This document shows positions 1 to 11,386 of a stretch of 64,000 bases of DNA, piece by piece. The stretch comes from Mytilus edulis. Its lineage: Eukaryota; Mollusca; Bivalvia; Mytilida; Mytilidae. Both the position numbers and the translations under genes were made by a program. The stretch lies in assembly GCF_963676685.1 (NCBI RefSeq), contig NC_092348.1, positions 15,819,031 through 15,883,030 of the forward strand, written 5' to 3'. The notes beneath the pieces are model-generated. The model was not told the origin of the DNA. It did not search any database and worked only from the letters and a program-made list of their open reading frames with translations. Each line of letters opens with the position of its first letter. Position 1 is the stretch's first letter.

Positions 1-655
1 TAGATAGATAAAAACTTTAATGAGCAAAACGGATTGGCAAGACAAATTCTAACAACAAGTCAAATTTTGCCCACATCGGAGGTACACTGTCAGTCTACAT
101 AGGAGTGATTTTCTTTAATTTTGGCATTTTTTACCCTCTTTTGTGTTTTGAGCAAAAACTAAAGAAGATAGAGAAAAACTTAACAGACTAAATGATCAGC
201 AAAACAAGATCAACAAAAAGAGATTTTTGTCATGAATTATATTCTTGTCTACAATGTTGGAGATTGTCATTTGTTAAATATGTTAAAGACCAAGGTGAGC
301 AACCTCTAGTTGAATAGTCATCCCTCCCTCATTTGAATTTGATCCGTGGAGTGATCAAGGTTACATATGAGACAACAGTTGAACACACTAAATAAAATTG
401 ACGTAAAACATTATTAACCTTCTAACAAACATTCATTTAGGAACCAACTGTGCTCATCGTCCAGTGCATTCGTATTCGTATTATACAAACTTCACACAGA
501 AGGTTTATGAAAAAAATGAAAAGAATCGGATAACATTATCCTTTCATTTAATCAGCAGTTCGTTTATAAGGCACAGTTGTGTCAAACATGCTATCCGCAA
601 CACTATTTGAAACGTCGGATTATGACGTTCTCGGTTTTGACAATTAGAAGGATTA
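1..655. other. AT-rich stretch, no gene recognised
   Basis: I see no coding signal, RNA gene or clear repeat here. A 74-codon minus-strand frame at 544-768 has no family resemblance and overlaps the retrotransposon remnant that follows. Confidence 0.5.
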
Positions 656-659
656 AAAC

Positions 660-1251
660 GTATCTCAAAAACTTGAACTTTAACTGAGAAAAATGAAACT
701 TTGGAATCTAATTCAATGATACTTATTGAGTGGTTCCTGATGAATAAAATGCAAGCAAAACCCAACAAGTTTCAAGTTTTGGCTGTTGGAAAAAAGACCA
801 TTGAAAAACAAATCTCAAAATCGAACCTTACATGTAAAAAAACAGTAATAGAATTAGTCATTGAAATCGACTGTCAGTTAAATTTTGATGTTCATATCAT
901 CTCGATTAGCGATCTCAAAGCATCTAAACGTTATAACACGTATGGGTTCTGTTTTGGATAGACTTAGTAAACTTCTATTTTTCGTACTTTTGTTCTTATT
1001 TTTTTTTATTTAGCCCTTTGACATGACATTTTTACACTGAGAAAATAATAAAAATAATAATAGAAAAGGTGTTTTGTATACGAGAATTATATGAGCTAAA
1101 CGAGGACCTCTTACATCAAGCTAAGGTGCCCTCCATACAGATCAGACGTATAAGAACAATAGCTCTAGAAAAATATTTTGAACAATATAGTTCCTGTGTG
1201 CTTACAAAATTCAGTGAGTGTAAAAAGTCTAAGTATTCTTTCAAGCCTTAA
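660..1251 (+). pseudogene. Non-LTR (LINE) reverse-transcriptase remnant
   Basis: Two plus-strand frames, about 680-961 and 1069-1251, read like the C-terminal part of a LINE reverse transcriptase. The first contains WFLMNKMQAKPNKFQVLAVG followed by a degraded version of the usual 'K-LLGV-ID-QLNFD-H' segment (IELVIEIDCQLNFDVHI). The second contains LYELNEDLLHQAKVPSIQIR followed by RIRTIALE, which matches the post-RT segment (HxRRxRTxALE) typical of Jockey/CR1-like elements. About 100 bp of AT-rich sequence and missing residues separate the two. The catalytic FADD region is absent and the first frame ends in a stop at 959-961. It is a dead 5'-truncated copy. Family-level assignment within LINEs is uncertain. 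Confidence 0.75.
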
Positions 1252-1257
1252 TTATGT

Positions 1258-1720
1258 ACAAAAAAAATGAACGAAAAACAAATATGTAACACATAAACAA
1301 ACGATAACCACTGAATTACAGGCACATACATACATACTGTGGCGGGGTTAAACAAATTAGCGGAACCCCAACCCTCCCCTAACCTGAGACAGTGATATAA
1401 CAGTACAACATAAGAACGAACTTTACAAATCAGTTGAAAAAGGCTTCACCCATCAGATGAACAAAATTACAAGTGGAGGTGGTCGGGTACTTGTACATCC
1501 CAACAACATAAAAACGCTCGGTACATTTCTGAGAGTAGTTAACTGACAGCTAGTTTAAAGCCTCTAACAACTAATAAAAAATCATGCAACTAAGACTTAA
1601 TTATCAATCCGTACACATCCAACATCCAATGGTTTCAGTGTAAAGACGTCATTGACATAAACAGTCAGAGAAAAACATGGCCTTGTGCAATGCCAGGATA
1701 CAGGTATCAACAAAGCTGGA
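1258..1720 (-). repeat. Interspersed repeat, related to 40460-40925 (PLE tail)
   Basis: The segment matches 40460-40925 closely in the same orientation. Shared blocks include aacacataaacaaacgataa, ctgtggcggggttaaaca and cagttgaaaaaggctt. At 40 kb this sequence lies directly downstream of a minus-strand Penelope-like RT. This is therefore probably a 3'-region fragment of the same element family. Confidence 0.7.
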
Positions 1721-1759
1721 AATAATTTAAGACTGATACACTTTTACCATGTTTACACC

Positions 1760-1868
1760 GGCAAAATTGAGAATGGAAACGGGGAATGTGTCAAAGAGAC
1801 AACAACCCAACCAAAGAACAGACAACAGCCGAAGCCACCTCCAAAATATCTTCATAGTGGGTCTCATT
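1760..1868 (+). repeat. Short interspersed repeat, second copy at 44520-44700
   Basis: The block around gagaatggaaacggggaatg followed by agagacaacaaccc recurs at 44525-44590. It makes a fortuitous 61-codon reading frame and I do not call it a gene. Confidence 0.6.
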
Positions 1869-1924
1869 GAGGTCTAAGCGTGACGCGGGAATAACTTGTT
1901 TTTCCCGATTGAATCAGTGGTTTT

Positions 1925-2065
1925 ACACTAGCAATATGGGGCCCTTTAGAGCTTTTTGTTCAGTGTGAGCCAAGGCTCCGTGTTGAAGGCCGTACATTGA
2001 AATATAATGGTTTACTTTTATAAATTGTTATTTGGATGGAGAGTTGTCTCAATTGGCACTCACAC
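1925..2065 (+). repeat. Interspersed repeat, inverted relative to 55840-55985
   Basis: The segment holds gtgagccaaggctccgtgtt, gaaggccgtac and ggagagttgtctcaattggc. The reverse complement of these blocks is found at 55845-55985 inside Mfp-5 intron 1. It resembles a variant of the Penelope-associated tail at 40261-40400. Confidence 0.6.
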
Positions 2066-2780
2066 CACTGGGCATCTTCCTATGATCTATTGTAACATTG
2101 AAACATAATGATTGAAACATTTTATTTCACTAAAGGCCTCACATGAGTCATGATAGTACAACAATATAACAAATAAGATATAATGCATGAACAAACATAT
2201 TTACAAATGCATGAATAAATAAGGTAAATATCATTTGTAAATTGACATTACACATGTTACAATTTTACAGAACTTGGCTAAGCCAACACGAACAAATTTA
2301 TCTTAGCTGTTCATTAGATTAAAGAAACTCATAGTATTTTTAACTTTACAAATATCTGCAGGCAAAAAATTCAGCCTTTCAGCATTAAAGAAAGTACAAT
2401 CATATATATGGGCCTTTTTCAAAAAATGTGGATTTTCTTGTACAATCAATATTTCTAAAAAAGTGTAAATATTTTTATCCAATTTTTAGATACACAATTT
2501 AGTTTTTGGTGTGTGTAACAAGTTCCAGCAAATTCTATATGAAATTTAGCTACAGAAATTGCTTCCAGAGGGTTTCAAAGGGTCCAAAAACCCCAAAATT
2601 GCTTGTACGAAATTGAAAAACTAGTCTTTTTTAAATGCTGGTTTTAATACCCAGCTGAAATTAATATTTTTCTTTTGTTATTATAAATATATAGGTATCA
2701 CTGCAGGTATGTATACACAAATACAGGGAATTATTAGATTTTATTAGCATTTTTTCTTACTTTTCATTTCGTACTTAAAA
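2066..2780. other. No gene or clear repeat seen
   Basis: AT-rich, low-complexity intergenic sequence with no convincing reading frame. Confidence 0.4.
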
Positions 2781-2784
2781 AAAT

Positions 2785-3205
2785 GTCAACTACATAACAC
2801 AAATAAAATAATGTTGCCAATAAACAACTGATTATATCCCTTGTAACTACGGAAGTGCTCTCTACTTACTCTTCATCCTCTGATGACGTGCTTAAAGTTA
2901 CAGGATGACATCATTGATTCATTTCATTATAGATTAGTTTTGGTGATTACAAATTACTCCGTAATTTTATTCTATGTCAACTTTGTAACGGCAAAAACAT
3001 TGATAAATTTTGGCATAAATATTTTTTTTTTTCATAAATTATTCAAAGTCTGTAATACTTACTCTAATTCAATAAAAACCATTTATCTGGTAGTATTAGG
3101 GTCAAGAAAAACATCCAAAAAACACAAATAGGTCAACTACATAACGGTCAACTACATAACACAGTGAATCGTTATGTAGTTGACAAAAAGCGTTATGTAG
3201 TTGAC
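2785..3205. repeat. Cluster of a 14-mer in both orientations
   Basis: GTCAACTACATAAC occurs forward at 2785-2798, 3132-3145 and 3147-3160. It occurs reversed (GTTATGTAGTTGAC) at 3171-3184 and 3192-3205, with a further reversed copy at 10527-10540. The two forward and two reversed copies at 3132-3205 form a compact inverted structure. Confidence 0.85.
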
Positions 3206-3209
3206 AATG

Positions 3210-3795
3210 CTGAATTAAATTCACTTTAAAATATGTTTCTAAAAAGTGTTATTTTAACCATGTTAACTGTTTTGAAAAAAGTGTGATGATTTTTATGGAA
3301 ATATATAGAGTGGGGTGATCATTTTCGCCATATCTTTCCATGTTTTCTTCAGTTTATGTTTAGGTCTTTATGTTTTTGAAGTATACAGATATTTCTATAT
3401 GAAGATAACTTCAAATGCAAAATATTCTTAGCTTGAAAACGTGTTTGTTTTGAGTAAAATCATCTGAAAAGTTGGATTAAAGGATGTATGAAATTTCCTA
3501 TTTTTTTGTCAACGGGGGACACATATTCGCCGTTTTTACATATCTGTTTAAAACCAAATAACTGCAGCTTTAAACAATATTTATCAAATAAATTTCATTA
3601 TAGACGAATAGCAGACATTTGAAAGGTGTAAAAAACTGAAATTTAGGGCAATCAGTCAAAGAATTACTAAGGAATGCTTCTTTGAAATCGTTTTTTTCAT
3701 TCAGGAAATTGGCTGCAAATCGTTGTCCATTTTTCGGTCCTTTGCCGTAAGTGCCGAAATTTAGTCTCATTTTCAAAAATAATCATATTTTGGTA
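3210..3795. other. Diverged arm of a large inverted repeat, no gene
   Basis: Parts match the reverse complement of 10340-10500: 'gagtgggg-tcat-ttcgcc' near 3309-3330 and 'gacac-atattcgccgttt' near 3518-3536. The minus-strand 68-codon frame at 3570-3776 is not recognisable. Confidence 0.45.
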
Positions 3796-3796
3796 C

Positions 3797-3905
3797 GCAC
3801 TGAAACCCGGACCGGACCGGACTCCGGACCCGGACTTTGGTATGAAACCCGGACCCGGACCCGGACTGGCCGCCGGACCCGGACTGTATGCCGGACCCGG
3901 ACTGT
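3797..3905 (+). repeat. CCGGAC-rich block, left copy of an inverted pair
   Basis: About 105 bp built from CCGGACC, CCCGGACT and CCGGACTT units. The reverse complement at 10226-10337 is almost identical over the whole block: I find one substitution before the copies diverge at the end. The sequence either side is much more diverged. Confidence 0.9.
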
Positions 3906-4730
3906 GGGTTTTTTACCACTTTGATTTTTTTTAAGATTACTGTCATATTATAAGTTACATTATATATAAATTAAAAACAATCCACATTCCGAGCGTAAAA
4001 TTGAACAAAAAAGAGTAAAGTAAAGTAAGAAAGAGATAATATTAATTCCTTTGTTGTTATTGTTTTATGGAAATTAATAAAATCTTTTTATTATTAATGA
4101 AAGCAAATTAAATTCTTTTCATAGGAAGAGTAAAGCGCAATAGTTTGAAACATTTGAGGTTATATTTTTTTTAGTATTGTTTTCTTCTTCAAGACATTAA
4201 GGGAAAAATAGAATTCCTACTTTTCTAAATAATTCGCCGGTGTGTTTATATTTCTCTAAGAAACTGTATAAATAGATTTTGAAATTATTAGGACTTTTCT
4301 GTCTTATAACTTTATTTTATTTTGGAATGCCAATTTTTTTAAAAGGAGAGGAAAAATTACATAGAAAAGTATAGCTACACAAAGCCAAATATTTTAAAGT
4401 ATAAATTATTAATGTCATCAAAAAAGAAGGTAAAGTTGATTAAACTCTGCAAATTTATCAAAACTATAAATAAATCTGTGTGAACTCCTGGCTTTATCTA
4501 GTGTGACGCCACCCCTATTACGGTAATTATTTTTGTAACATGTCTTGTACAAATTGTAATTATTGAATATTGTATATATTGTAAATATGTATTTCTCTAT
4601 ACCTTTCGATCTTTCATTTGCGCCGATTGTGCACAGGTAAATTGCAGGTGAATGTCACTAAACTATTCATCAATATAAACCTCTTTCGTTAGCCAATTGT
4701 ACATATATTATGAATTGTCAACTAGTATCA
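3906..4730. other. No gene or clear repeat seen
   Basis: AT-rich sequence with no convincing reading frame. Confidence 0.4.
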
Positions 4731-4732
4731 TA

Positions 4733-5075
4733 AGAATTCCTATGATCTCTTATTGTTCTTCCGAATTCTTATGATATCTTATTGTTCCTCCGAACTCTTA
4801 TGATATCTTATTGTTCCTCCAAATTCTTATATCTTATTGTTCCTCAGAATTCTTATGACTTTTTATTGTTCCTCCGAATTCTTATATGCCTTTTGATTGT
4901 TCATCCGAATTCTTATGATCTCTTGCTGTTCCTCAGAAGCCTTGTGACTTTTTATAATTTATTGTTCCTCCAAGTTATTATAATCTCTAAGACTTATATT
5001 GTTCCTCCGAATTCTTATGACTTTTAATTGTTTCTCTAAATTCTTATGATCTCTAATACTGTTCCTCAGAATAAA
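4733..5075 (+). repeat. Tandem repeat, period about 29-31 bp, about 11 units
   Basis: Repeated units of the form ttattgttcctccgaattct followed by tatgatctc, with indels between units. The 81-codon frame at 4782-5027 (repeating 'YDFLLFLRILI'-like residues) is a by-product of the repeat. Confidence 0.85.
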
Positions 5076-5445
5076 TTATTGACAAAGGTTTACACTCGCT
5101 TTAGGATATTGGTTTAATTGAAAGAAAAAGAAAAAAGAAGACACAACCAGGAATTACTTACAAAATACATTACATTAAGGCTATTGGTAATTCGGTGTTT
5201 AAATAAGGGAGCTACCATTTGATTTTATTTTACTCAAAACTCTTGTCCTGCCTTTTTTTTCAAATTTCATGTTATTTTAATTACTCCATTTTTTTCTGTC
5301 GTAAAATAATAATAAAAAAAAAAGATTTACTTGCTCATTTGATTGTCATCACAAAGTCTATTAAAATAATTCAACAATCCAATGTTTCACGCAAAGGGTG
5401 TCAAAGACTACACTAGCAATCATAATCAAGCATGTATATAAGTTA
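5076..5445. other. No gene seen
   Basis: AT-rich sequence. The 65-codon frame at 5219-5416 has no recognisable features. Confidence 0.4.
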
Positions 5446-5446
5446 G

Positions 5447-5610
5447 AATTAAAGGGGCATTAGCTCCGAGATATAATGAAATAATAAATAAAAATGTTCA
5501 ATATAGTGAAATAATTTTATTTTAGCAGCCATTGTCAAAATATACTAAGATACATCGCTTATGAATTATTCACTCGTAATCTCCGTATCAATAGTATTCC
5601 TTTGGTATGA
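5447..5610 (+). repeat. Partial copy of the 43.5-44.2 kb inverted-repeat element
   Basis: It begins with aaaggggcattagctccgag followed by atat. It also has 'tttagcagcca' and 'gaattattcact', as in 25970-26040 and 43560-43645. Confidence 0.6.
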
Positions 5611-5779
5611 TATACAGAAATAATTTTGTGTTATATATAATGAGTGGCAAAAGTTTACAAGGCCATATACGTTGACCGGGATATTTTTTACCCCAAGATG
5701 GTACTCTGAATAAAATCTTCTGCGGCTCCTGATTGGATGATACAAAGTTGGAGTTTCTCCAATAAAATTTAAGCGGCGA

Positions 5780-7760
5780 TAGATCATCCATGTAATACAC
5801 AATCTTGAACAGGTGAGTCCGGACTGTGACCTGACATGACCCCGGACTAGCTTGAAGTTTACTATACCTGCGTGTATTGCATTACGACGACTAACTGTAT
5901 GTAAACTGTTTATTGTCGTAAAGTATATTGACGGGACATTTGATCAAGCATGTAATACATAAGAAAGTTATAAGATATTTGTCCGACATTTAACGAAAAA
6001 ATGAAATGTAATAGGCGAGTCCGGATGGTGACCTGAAGTGACCCCGGACTAGGTGTATTCGCAAACTATAGACATCGATAGAGATACAAAACTTCACACA
6101 TTATTTGATGAGACGAACTTATTCATTTTTATTCATTCAACTTTTTCCTTATTGTATTGTCGTCGGAAACATTAATAAAAGACGTTTGCCTTAGAATCAA
6201 CAAATTAATATTAGGCGAGTCCGGACTGTGACCTGATATAACCCCGGACCAGGAGTATACGGATTGTATATAAATATACTAAATTATTTGTTTAATTGAA
6301 AGATTTTTTTCCCCCTTTTTGCTTTTTACTTTTGCTTTATTCATTTCTCTATTTCTTTAGTTATTCGATTGTCATCGGAAAAATCAATAAACGACACTTA
6401 AGGGCGTTCAACAATGTAATACACATTCTTGAACAGGTGAGTCCGGACTGTGACCTGACATGACCCCGGACTAGCTTGAAGTTTACTATACCTGCGTGTA
6501 TTGCATTACGACGACTAACTGTATGTAAACTGTTTATTGTCGTAAAGTATATTGACGGGACATTTGATCAAGCATGTAATACATAAGAAAGTTATAAGAT
6601 ATTTGTCCGACATTTAACGAAAAAATGAAATGTAATAGGCGAGTCAATATGGTGACCTGAAGTGACCCCGGACTAGGTGTATTCGCAAACTATAGACATC
6701 GATAGAGATACAAAACTTCACACATTATTTGATGAGACGAACTTATTCATTTTTATTCATTCAACTTTTTCCTTATTGTATTGTCGTCGGAAACATTAAT
6801 AAAAGACGTTTGCCTTAGAATCAACAAATTAATATTAGGCGAGTCCGGACTGTGACCTGATATAACCCCGGACCAGGAGTATACGGATTGTATATAAATA
6901 TACTAAATTATTTGTTTAATCGAAAGATTTTTTTCCCCTTTTTGCTTTTTACTTTTCCTTTATTCATTTCTCTATTTCTTTAGTTATTCGATTGTCATCG
7001 GAAAAATCAATAAACGACACTTAAGGGCGTTCAACAATGTAATACACATTCTTGAACAGGTGAGTCCGGACTGTGACCTGACATGACCCCGGACTAGCTT
7101 GAAGTTTACTATACCTGCGTGTATTGCATTACGACGACTAACTGTATGTAAACTGTTTATTGTCGTAAAGTATGTTGACGGAACATTTGATTAAACCTGT
7201 AATACATAGGAAATGTAAAAGACATTTATCCGAGATTTAACGAAATAATCAAACGTTGGTCGTAGTAATCGAGTCCAGATGGTGACCTGAAGTAACCCCG
7301 GACTCGGTGTATTCTATTATATATTAATAGACATTGATAGAGATATAAAACTTCACACATTATTTGATTGAAATATTTTTTTATTTTTATTCATTTAACT
7401 TTTTGCTGATCAAATTGTCATCGGAAAAATTAACAAAGGACTTTTATCCGAGAATCAACGAAATAATACTAGGCGAGTCCGGACCGTGCATGACCTGAAA
7501 TAACCCCGGACTGGGAGTATACGAGTTATATATACATATACTGAATTAAGTGTTTAATTGAAAGATTGCATTTCCATTTTTCCTTTTTCTTTTTTCTTCA
7601 TTTATTTGTCTATTTCTGTAATTATTTGATTATGATCGGAATGATCAATAAAAGACACTAAAGCAGCAATCAACCATGCAATACACAATCTTGAACAGGT
7701 GAGTCCGGCCTGTGACCTGACATGACCCCGCACTAGCTTGAAGTTTTCTATACCTGTGTG
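5780..7760 (+). repeat. Satellite array with higher-order repeat (3 monomers per 623-bp unit)
   Basis: Ten monomers carry a common core that starts AGTCCGG and ends CCGGACT. Cores begin at 5816 (A), 6018 (B), 6218 (C), 6440 (A), 6642 (B), 6842 (C), 7063 (A), 7272 (B), 7476 (C) and 7702 (A, partial). Spacings are about 202 (A-B), 200 (B-C) and 222 (C-A), giving a unit of 623-624 bp. Units 1 and 2 differ at only a handful of positions by eye. Unit 3 is clearly more diverged, with a 639-bp step. Monomer types A, B and C differ from one another much more than like types differ between units 1 and 2. This is the definition of higher-order repeat structure. No coding function is seen. Confidence 0.93.
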
Positions 7761-8545
7761 TAATAAATTAATTTTCATTTCAAACACCATAGATGGATAT
7801 TATAGGACAGACAAGGAACAACCAATGAAATGCATATGCTATGTTTTTAATAAAACTTTGGTTAATCGATTGTGTATGAAAGCTCCAAGTGATTGTACAG
7901 TAGATTTGCAAGCGATTGTACAGTCAATAAAAATATCTGACATAGAGAAAAGGAATATATTTGGAATTCTTCCGGGACAATGGCTTTGAAACTTTCAGAC
8001 AGATGAGACTATATATCAGAAAAGGTACACGTGAAAATTCTGATAGAAACGATTGGTTTTACGATGTTTATTTGACATTTTTGATCGCTGTTGTGAGACA
8101 GTTTCAATCGTTTTACTCGGAGCTCCACCATAAGAAGAAAAACGTTTGGATGAAAATATCTTTATTATCTAATTGTTTCATATTTACATAGAGATTAGAA
8201 TGATTTAGCTACCAAAATTTGAAGCAGAAACGTCATTAAGTAATATTAGAGTTCATCAAAGTTTCAACCAAGCAACTTATTTTTCAAATGTCGGAGCCAT
8301 GCTTGACAGTCTCCCAAAAGACAAAAATATTAGAAAACTTTCAAAACTTAGATGTTATATATTCATAGAACATATTTTATTTTGAACAGACGAAATTACT
8401 GTTGAACAAAACACAATCCTTTTCAGAAATGTACATAGTTATCGTGATTCGCCATACACAAAAGATTCTTTGCTTAATATTACTGTATTTTAAAGTGTAC
8501 TCGTATCCAGTTGTTATTGTTTAAACATAATATATTTATTGTATA
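7761..8545 (+). other. Unrecognised open frames, possible gene remnant
   Basis: Two plus-strand frames overlap at 7738-7989 (83 codons, the first part lying in the last satellite monomer) and 7961-8191 (76 codons). The second contains FETFRQMRLYIRKGTRENSD. One frameshift would join them. Composition is less biased than in surrounding simple sequence, so a decayed gene or transposon fragment is possible. I recognise no family. Further stops follow after 8191. Confidence 0.25.
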
Positions 8546-8689
8546 TATTTTTCAAACTATACTGAAATATATAATTGCTGTCATCTTGAAACTTTGTAGA
8601 TTGTACTTATTTGGAGAGGATTATCTTAAGTTGTTATAACTGGAATCCAATACTATTGTATATCTAGACAATAAAATATGTTTAAACTA

Positions 8690-9060
8690 ATGAGAAAACC
8701 GTACAGTTTCGTTCACACACTGTGTATACACAATGCTTGTGACCACAAAACACAGATCAAGTTTAAATTTTGTAGGTGTCATTTAAACCATTCTAGAGTT
8801 ATGTTCTTTTACAAATGGAAAAAATGCTGAAATTTTCGTTTCCGTTCTCTTACGTACATGAAGGCTTGACTTTACCAAATGTTAGGAAATTTATACACAA
8901 TGCTTAGTACCACAACACAGAGATAAGTTCGAATTTTGGTAGCGTCACTGAAACCGTTCTGGATCCCGGAGTTGTTATACTCCGTTACAAATGAATAATG
9001 AAAATGTTATATGATATGCAAGCGGGTGCATCGTCTGTGTCCCATGGACACATTCCCCAT
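8690..9060 (+). repeat. Interspersed repeat, second copy at about 27930-28215
   Basis: Shared blocks are cacaatgcttgt(g/t)accac and ctgtgtcccatggacac, in the same order and orientation at both places. The 3' block ends close to 'attcccc' here and 'tgtttta' at 28.2 kb. The function is unknown. Confidence 0.55.
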
Positions 9061-10220
9061 TTACTCTGAAACATGTTTACTTCTTACTGCTGCTGCATTA
9101 GTATTTCGCAATTTAATATATGTAGTAGCTTGTCGCTTGCCTATTTTATCAAAAAACACAAATATTGACGGATGGGATCCATAAACAGTTCATTATAATT
9201 ATTGTAGAATGCCTCTGCTCCATTAGTTGTACGTCTTTCGGTAGATGGGATTTTAGCACTTACAGATGGTGAAACCAACGCACTATCATCAAATATTTGT
9301 TTATCGTTATTATATATGATACAAATTTGTCACAAGTAAACTGGTGCAAATAATTTCCGAATATTGGCGCAATTGATATATATATTTGAAAGAAAAAATG
9401 GCGCAAATGATACCCTTGAAAAACCTTAACTGTCACAAAAGGACTACTGCCAACTATATATAGTCAGTCGTTTTTAAACTGGTTTTTTTTCTAAGTTTAT
9501 GATTCAAATACATGTATGGGATTATAAATAAAAAAAAAAAAATTAAAATCATTTCATAGTTCAACAGTTTTCAAAATATCATTTTGTTCATAACACTTTT
9601 ATGTAATACATTTGTTTATGATTCGGTCCTTCCCTAATTTGATTATCAGTATGACTAACGGAATTATTGCCAAGAGTTATTGAGCGATTTCCTATTGGAC
9701 TTTAAAGAACGTATAGTACACAATTACGTAATGCGTGTTCATGCATCGCGTCACTGCTGCCCATATAAACTACTGTCACGGTATATAGCAGAATATGGGG
9801 CCGGTTATACAGGTCTGATTCATTTTCATAATTATTATACATGTAATGCATCTTGTTTATTTCTGCCAAAGTTAACTTCCTTCTGAATAGTTTTAATAAA
9901 AAAAGGAAAAAATATTTCTAAGAAAATCCACTTTCTCCCTATAATTTTAAAAAAAGTATTTCCATGTTTTTAAAAGTCATTTGTAAACATTCATACTGTA
10001 TGTATGATTTTTTTTTTAAAGTAATTGCACAACTGTAAATTGAAGATACAAAATCATTGCAAGGCTAACTTGCATGCTTGTCTTCTCTTCTAGACTATAC
10101 AAGAGTAAGAGCAAAATTTGATTATCTTATCATTATTATAATGTACTGTGTTACAGTTCTCAAAAAATTATCTTCCTTCTCCTGAATAAAAAAAAGAAAA
10201 GGTGATTCTAAGAAAATTCA
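9061..10220. other. No gene seen
   Basis: AT-rich sequence with A/T homopolymers. The 68-codon frame at 9680-9886 is unremarkable. Confidence 0.4.
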
Positions 10221-10225
10221 TAATT

Positions 10226-10337
10226 TTTACCCAGTCCGGGTCCGGCATTCAGTCCGGGTCCGGCGGCCAGTCCGGGTCCGGGTCCGGGTTTCATACCAAA
10301 GTCCGGGTCCGGAGTCCGGTCCGGTCCGGGTTTCAGT
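10226..10337 (-). repeat. CCGGAC-rich block, right copy of an inverted pair
   Basis: Reverse complement of 3797-3905 with almost complete identity, followed outward by the same 'gtttcagt-cgtacc' junction. The 84-codon frame across it (RTRTRTGRRTRTE-like) is an artefact of the repeat. Confidence 0.9.
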
Positions 10338-10795
10338 ACGTACCTCATATTTTTTATAAAAATATAATTTAACGGCATACTTCTTCCATTTCAACCATCC
10401 TTTGAAGTTTTTACACCTCAAAATCATAAAACGGCGAAATTGTGTCCACGGCGAATATGAGCGCCCCACTCTATCAAGCAAAATGTAAATATTATTAAAA
10501 AAAAATTAGGGACCGAAACTAAATCCGTTATGTAGTTGACATATGTCCCATACTTGTTTCTATGTAATTTTTTAAAATATTTTTGTAGTAGCATTTAAGA
10601 TTGCATATTTTTATTTCAGGCTGTATTGTTGTTAAACTATTCAATTTCATATATTAAAGTTGAAAATTGAATATTTTTTTGTATTGTTATTTCACAACTG
10701 AAATATCCACATTTTTTGAAAATGACCCATATAATGAAACTCGTCTCCTAGCACATTGCTGTTACATAAATCACATATTCATTATGTTGCATATT
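10338..10795. other. Diverged inverted-repeat arm, then AT-rich sequence
   Basis: 10338-10540 is the diverged arm paired with 3132-3795 and ends at a copy of the 14-mer at 10527-10540. I see no gene beyond it. Confidence 0.45.
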
Positions 10796-10819
10796 TTAAG
10801 TTGTTTTGTTGTTTGTTTT

Positions 10820-10916
10820 TATGTTCTGTGGCATATTTTAAGTGTTCTGTGGTATATTTTTAGTGTTCTGTGGTATTCTGTGGTGTTCTGTGGTATTCTG
10901 TGGTGTTCTGTGGTAA
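10820..10916 (+). repeat. Short tandem repeat (gtgttctgtggtat-type)
   Basis: Iterations of GTGTTCTGTGGTAT alternate with TCTGTG. The tail of a 96-codon frame (10667-10957) is produced by this repeat. Confidence 0.8.
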
Positions 10917-11280
10917 AAAGACGCTCCGTATTCATTCGGATACATTACCAGATCTGAAAATAGTAATCGAGTTGTCTCTCTTTGATCCAATCATTATTGT
11001 AGATCTGTAATGGTATTTAGATAGATCGCTGAATTGTTTAATATTGAACTGATTTGCGGTTAGCCATAAGGGTGGATACCAGGCACACTTGAAATCTAGT
11101 ATGTCAACAAACATAAGACATCTTTCATCAAGATTAGGTAATAAATAAGTCATAACAATAGGACAACTTTCTAAGTTTAAATTAATCATTATCATCAACA
11201 TGAGCTATGCAAATGCTTTATTTAATCCTGAAACAAATGCATATATACATTATACATCGTGCATTACATCACAGTTGGCA
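10917..11280. other. No gene seen
   Basis: The 89-codon minus-strand frame at 10932-11201 has no recognisable motif. Confidence 0.35.
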
Positions 11281-11293
11281 TCTTTGAGTCTAG

Positions 11294-11371
11294 TCCAAAT
11301 AATTATGACTCTTGAAAGGTTATTATAATTTTTTTTCTTTGACGCCTTACACGACGTCATAATTATTTGGA
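11294..11371. mobile_element. Fold-back segment 1, 78 bp
   Basis: It begins TCCAAATAATTATGAC (11294-11309) and ends with the exact reverse complement (11356-11371). It is flanked by ctttgagtctag (11282-11293) and ctactttgagtctag (11372-11386). Confidence 0.85.
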
Positions 11372-11386
11372 CTACTTTGAGTCTAG

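Noticed and set aside
10227-10481. Arg/Thr-rich minus-strand protein
   Set aside because: It is a frame through the CCGGAC-rich block, with no start and no homology signal.
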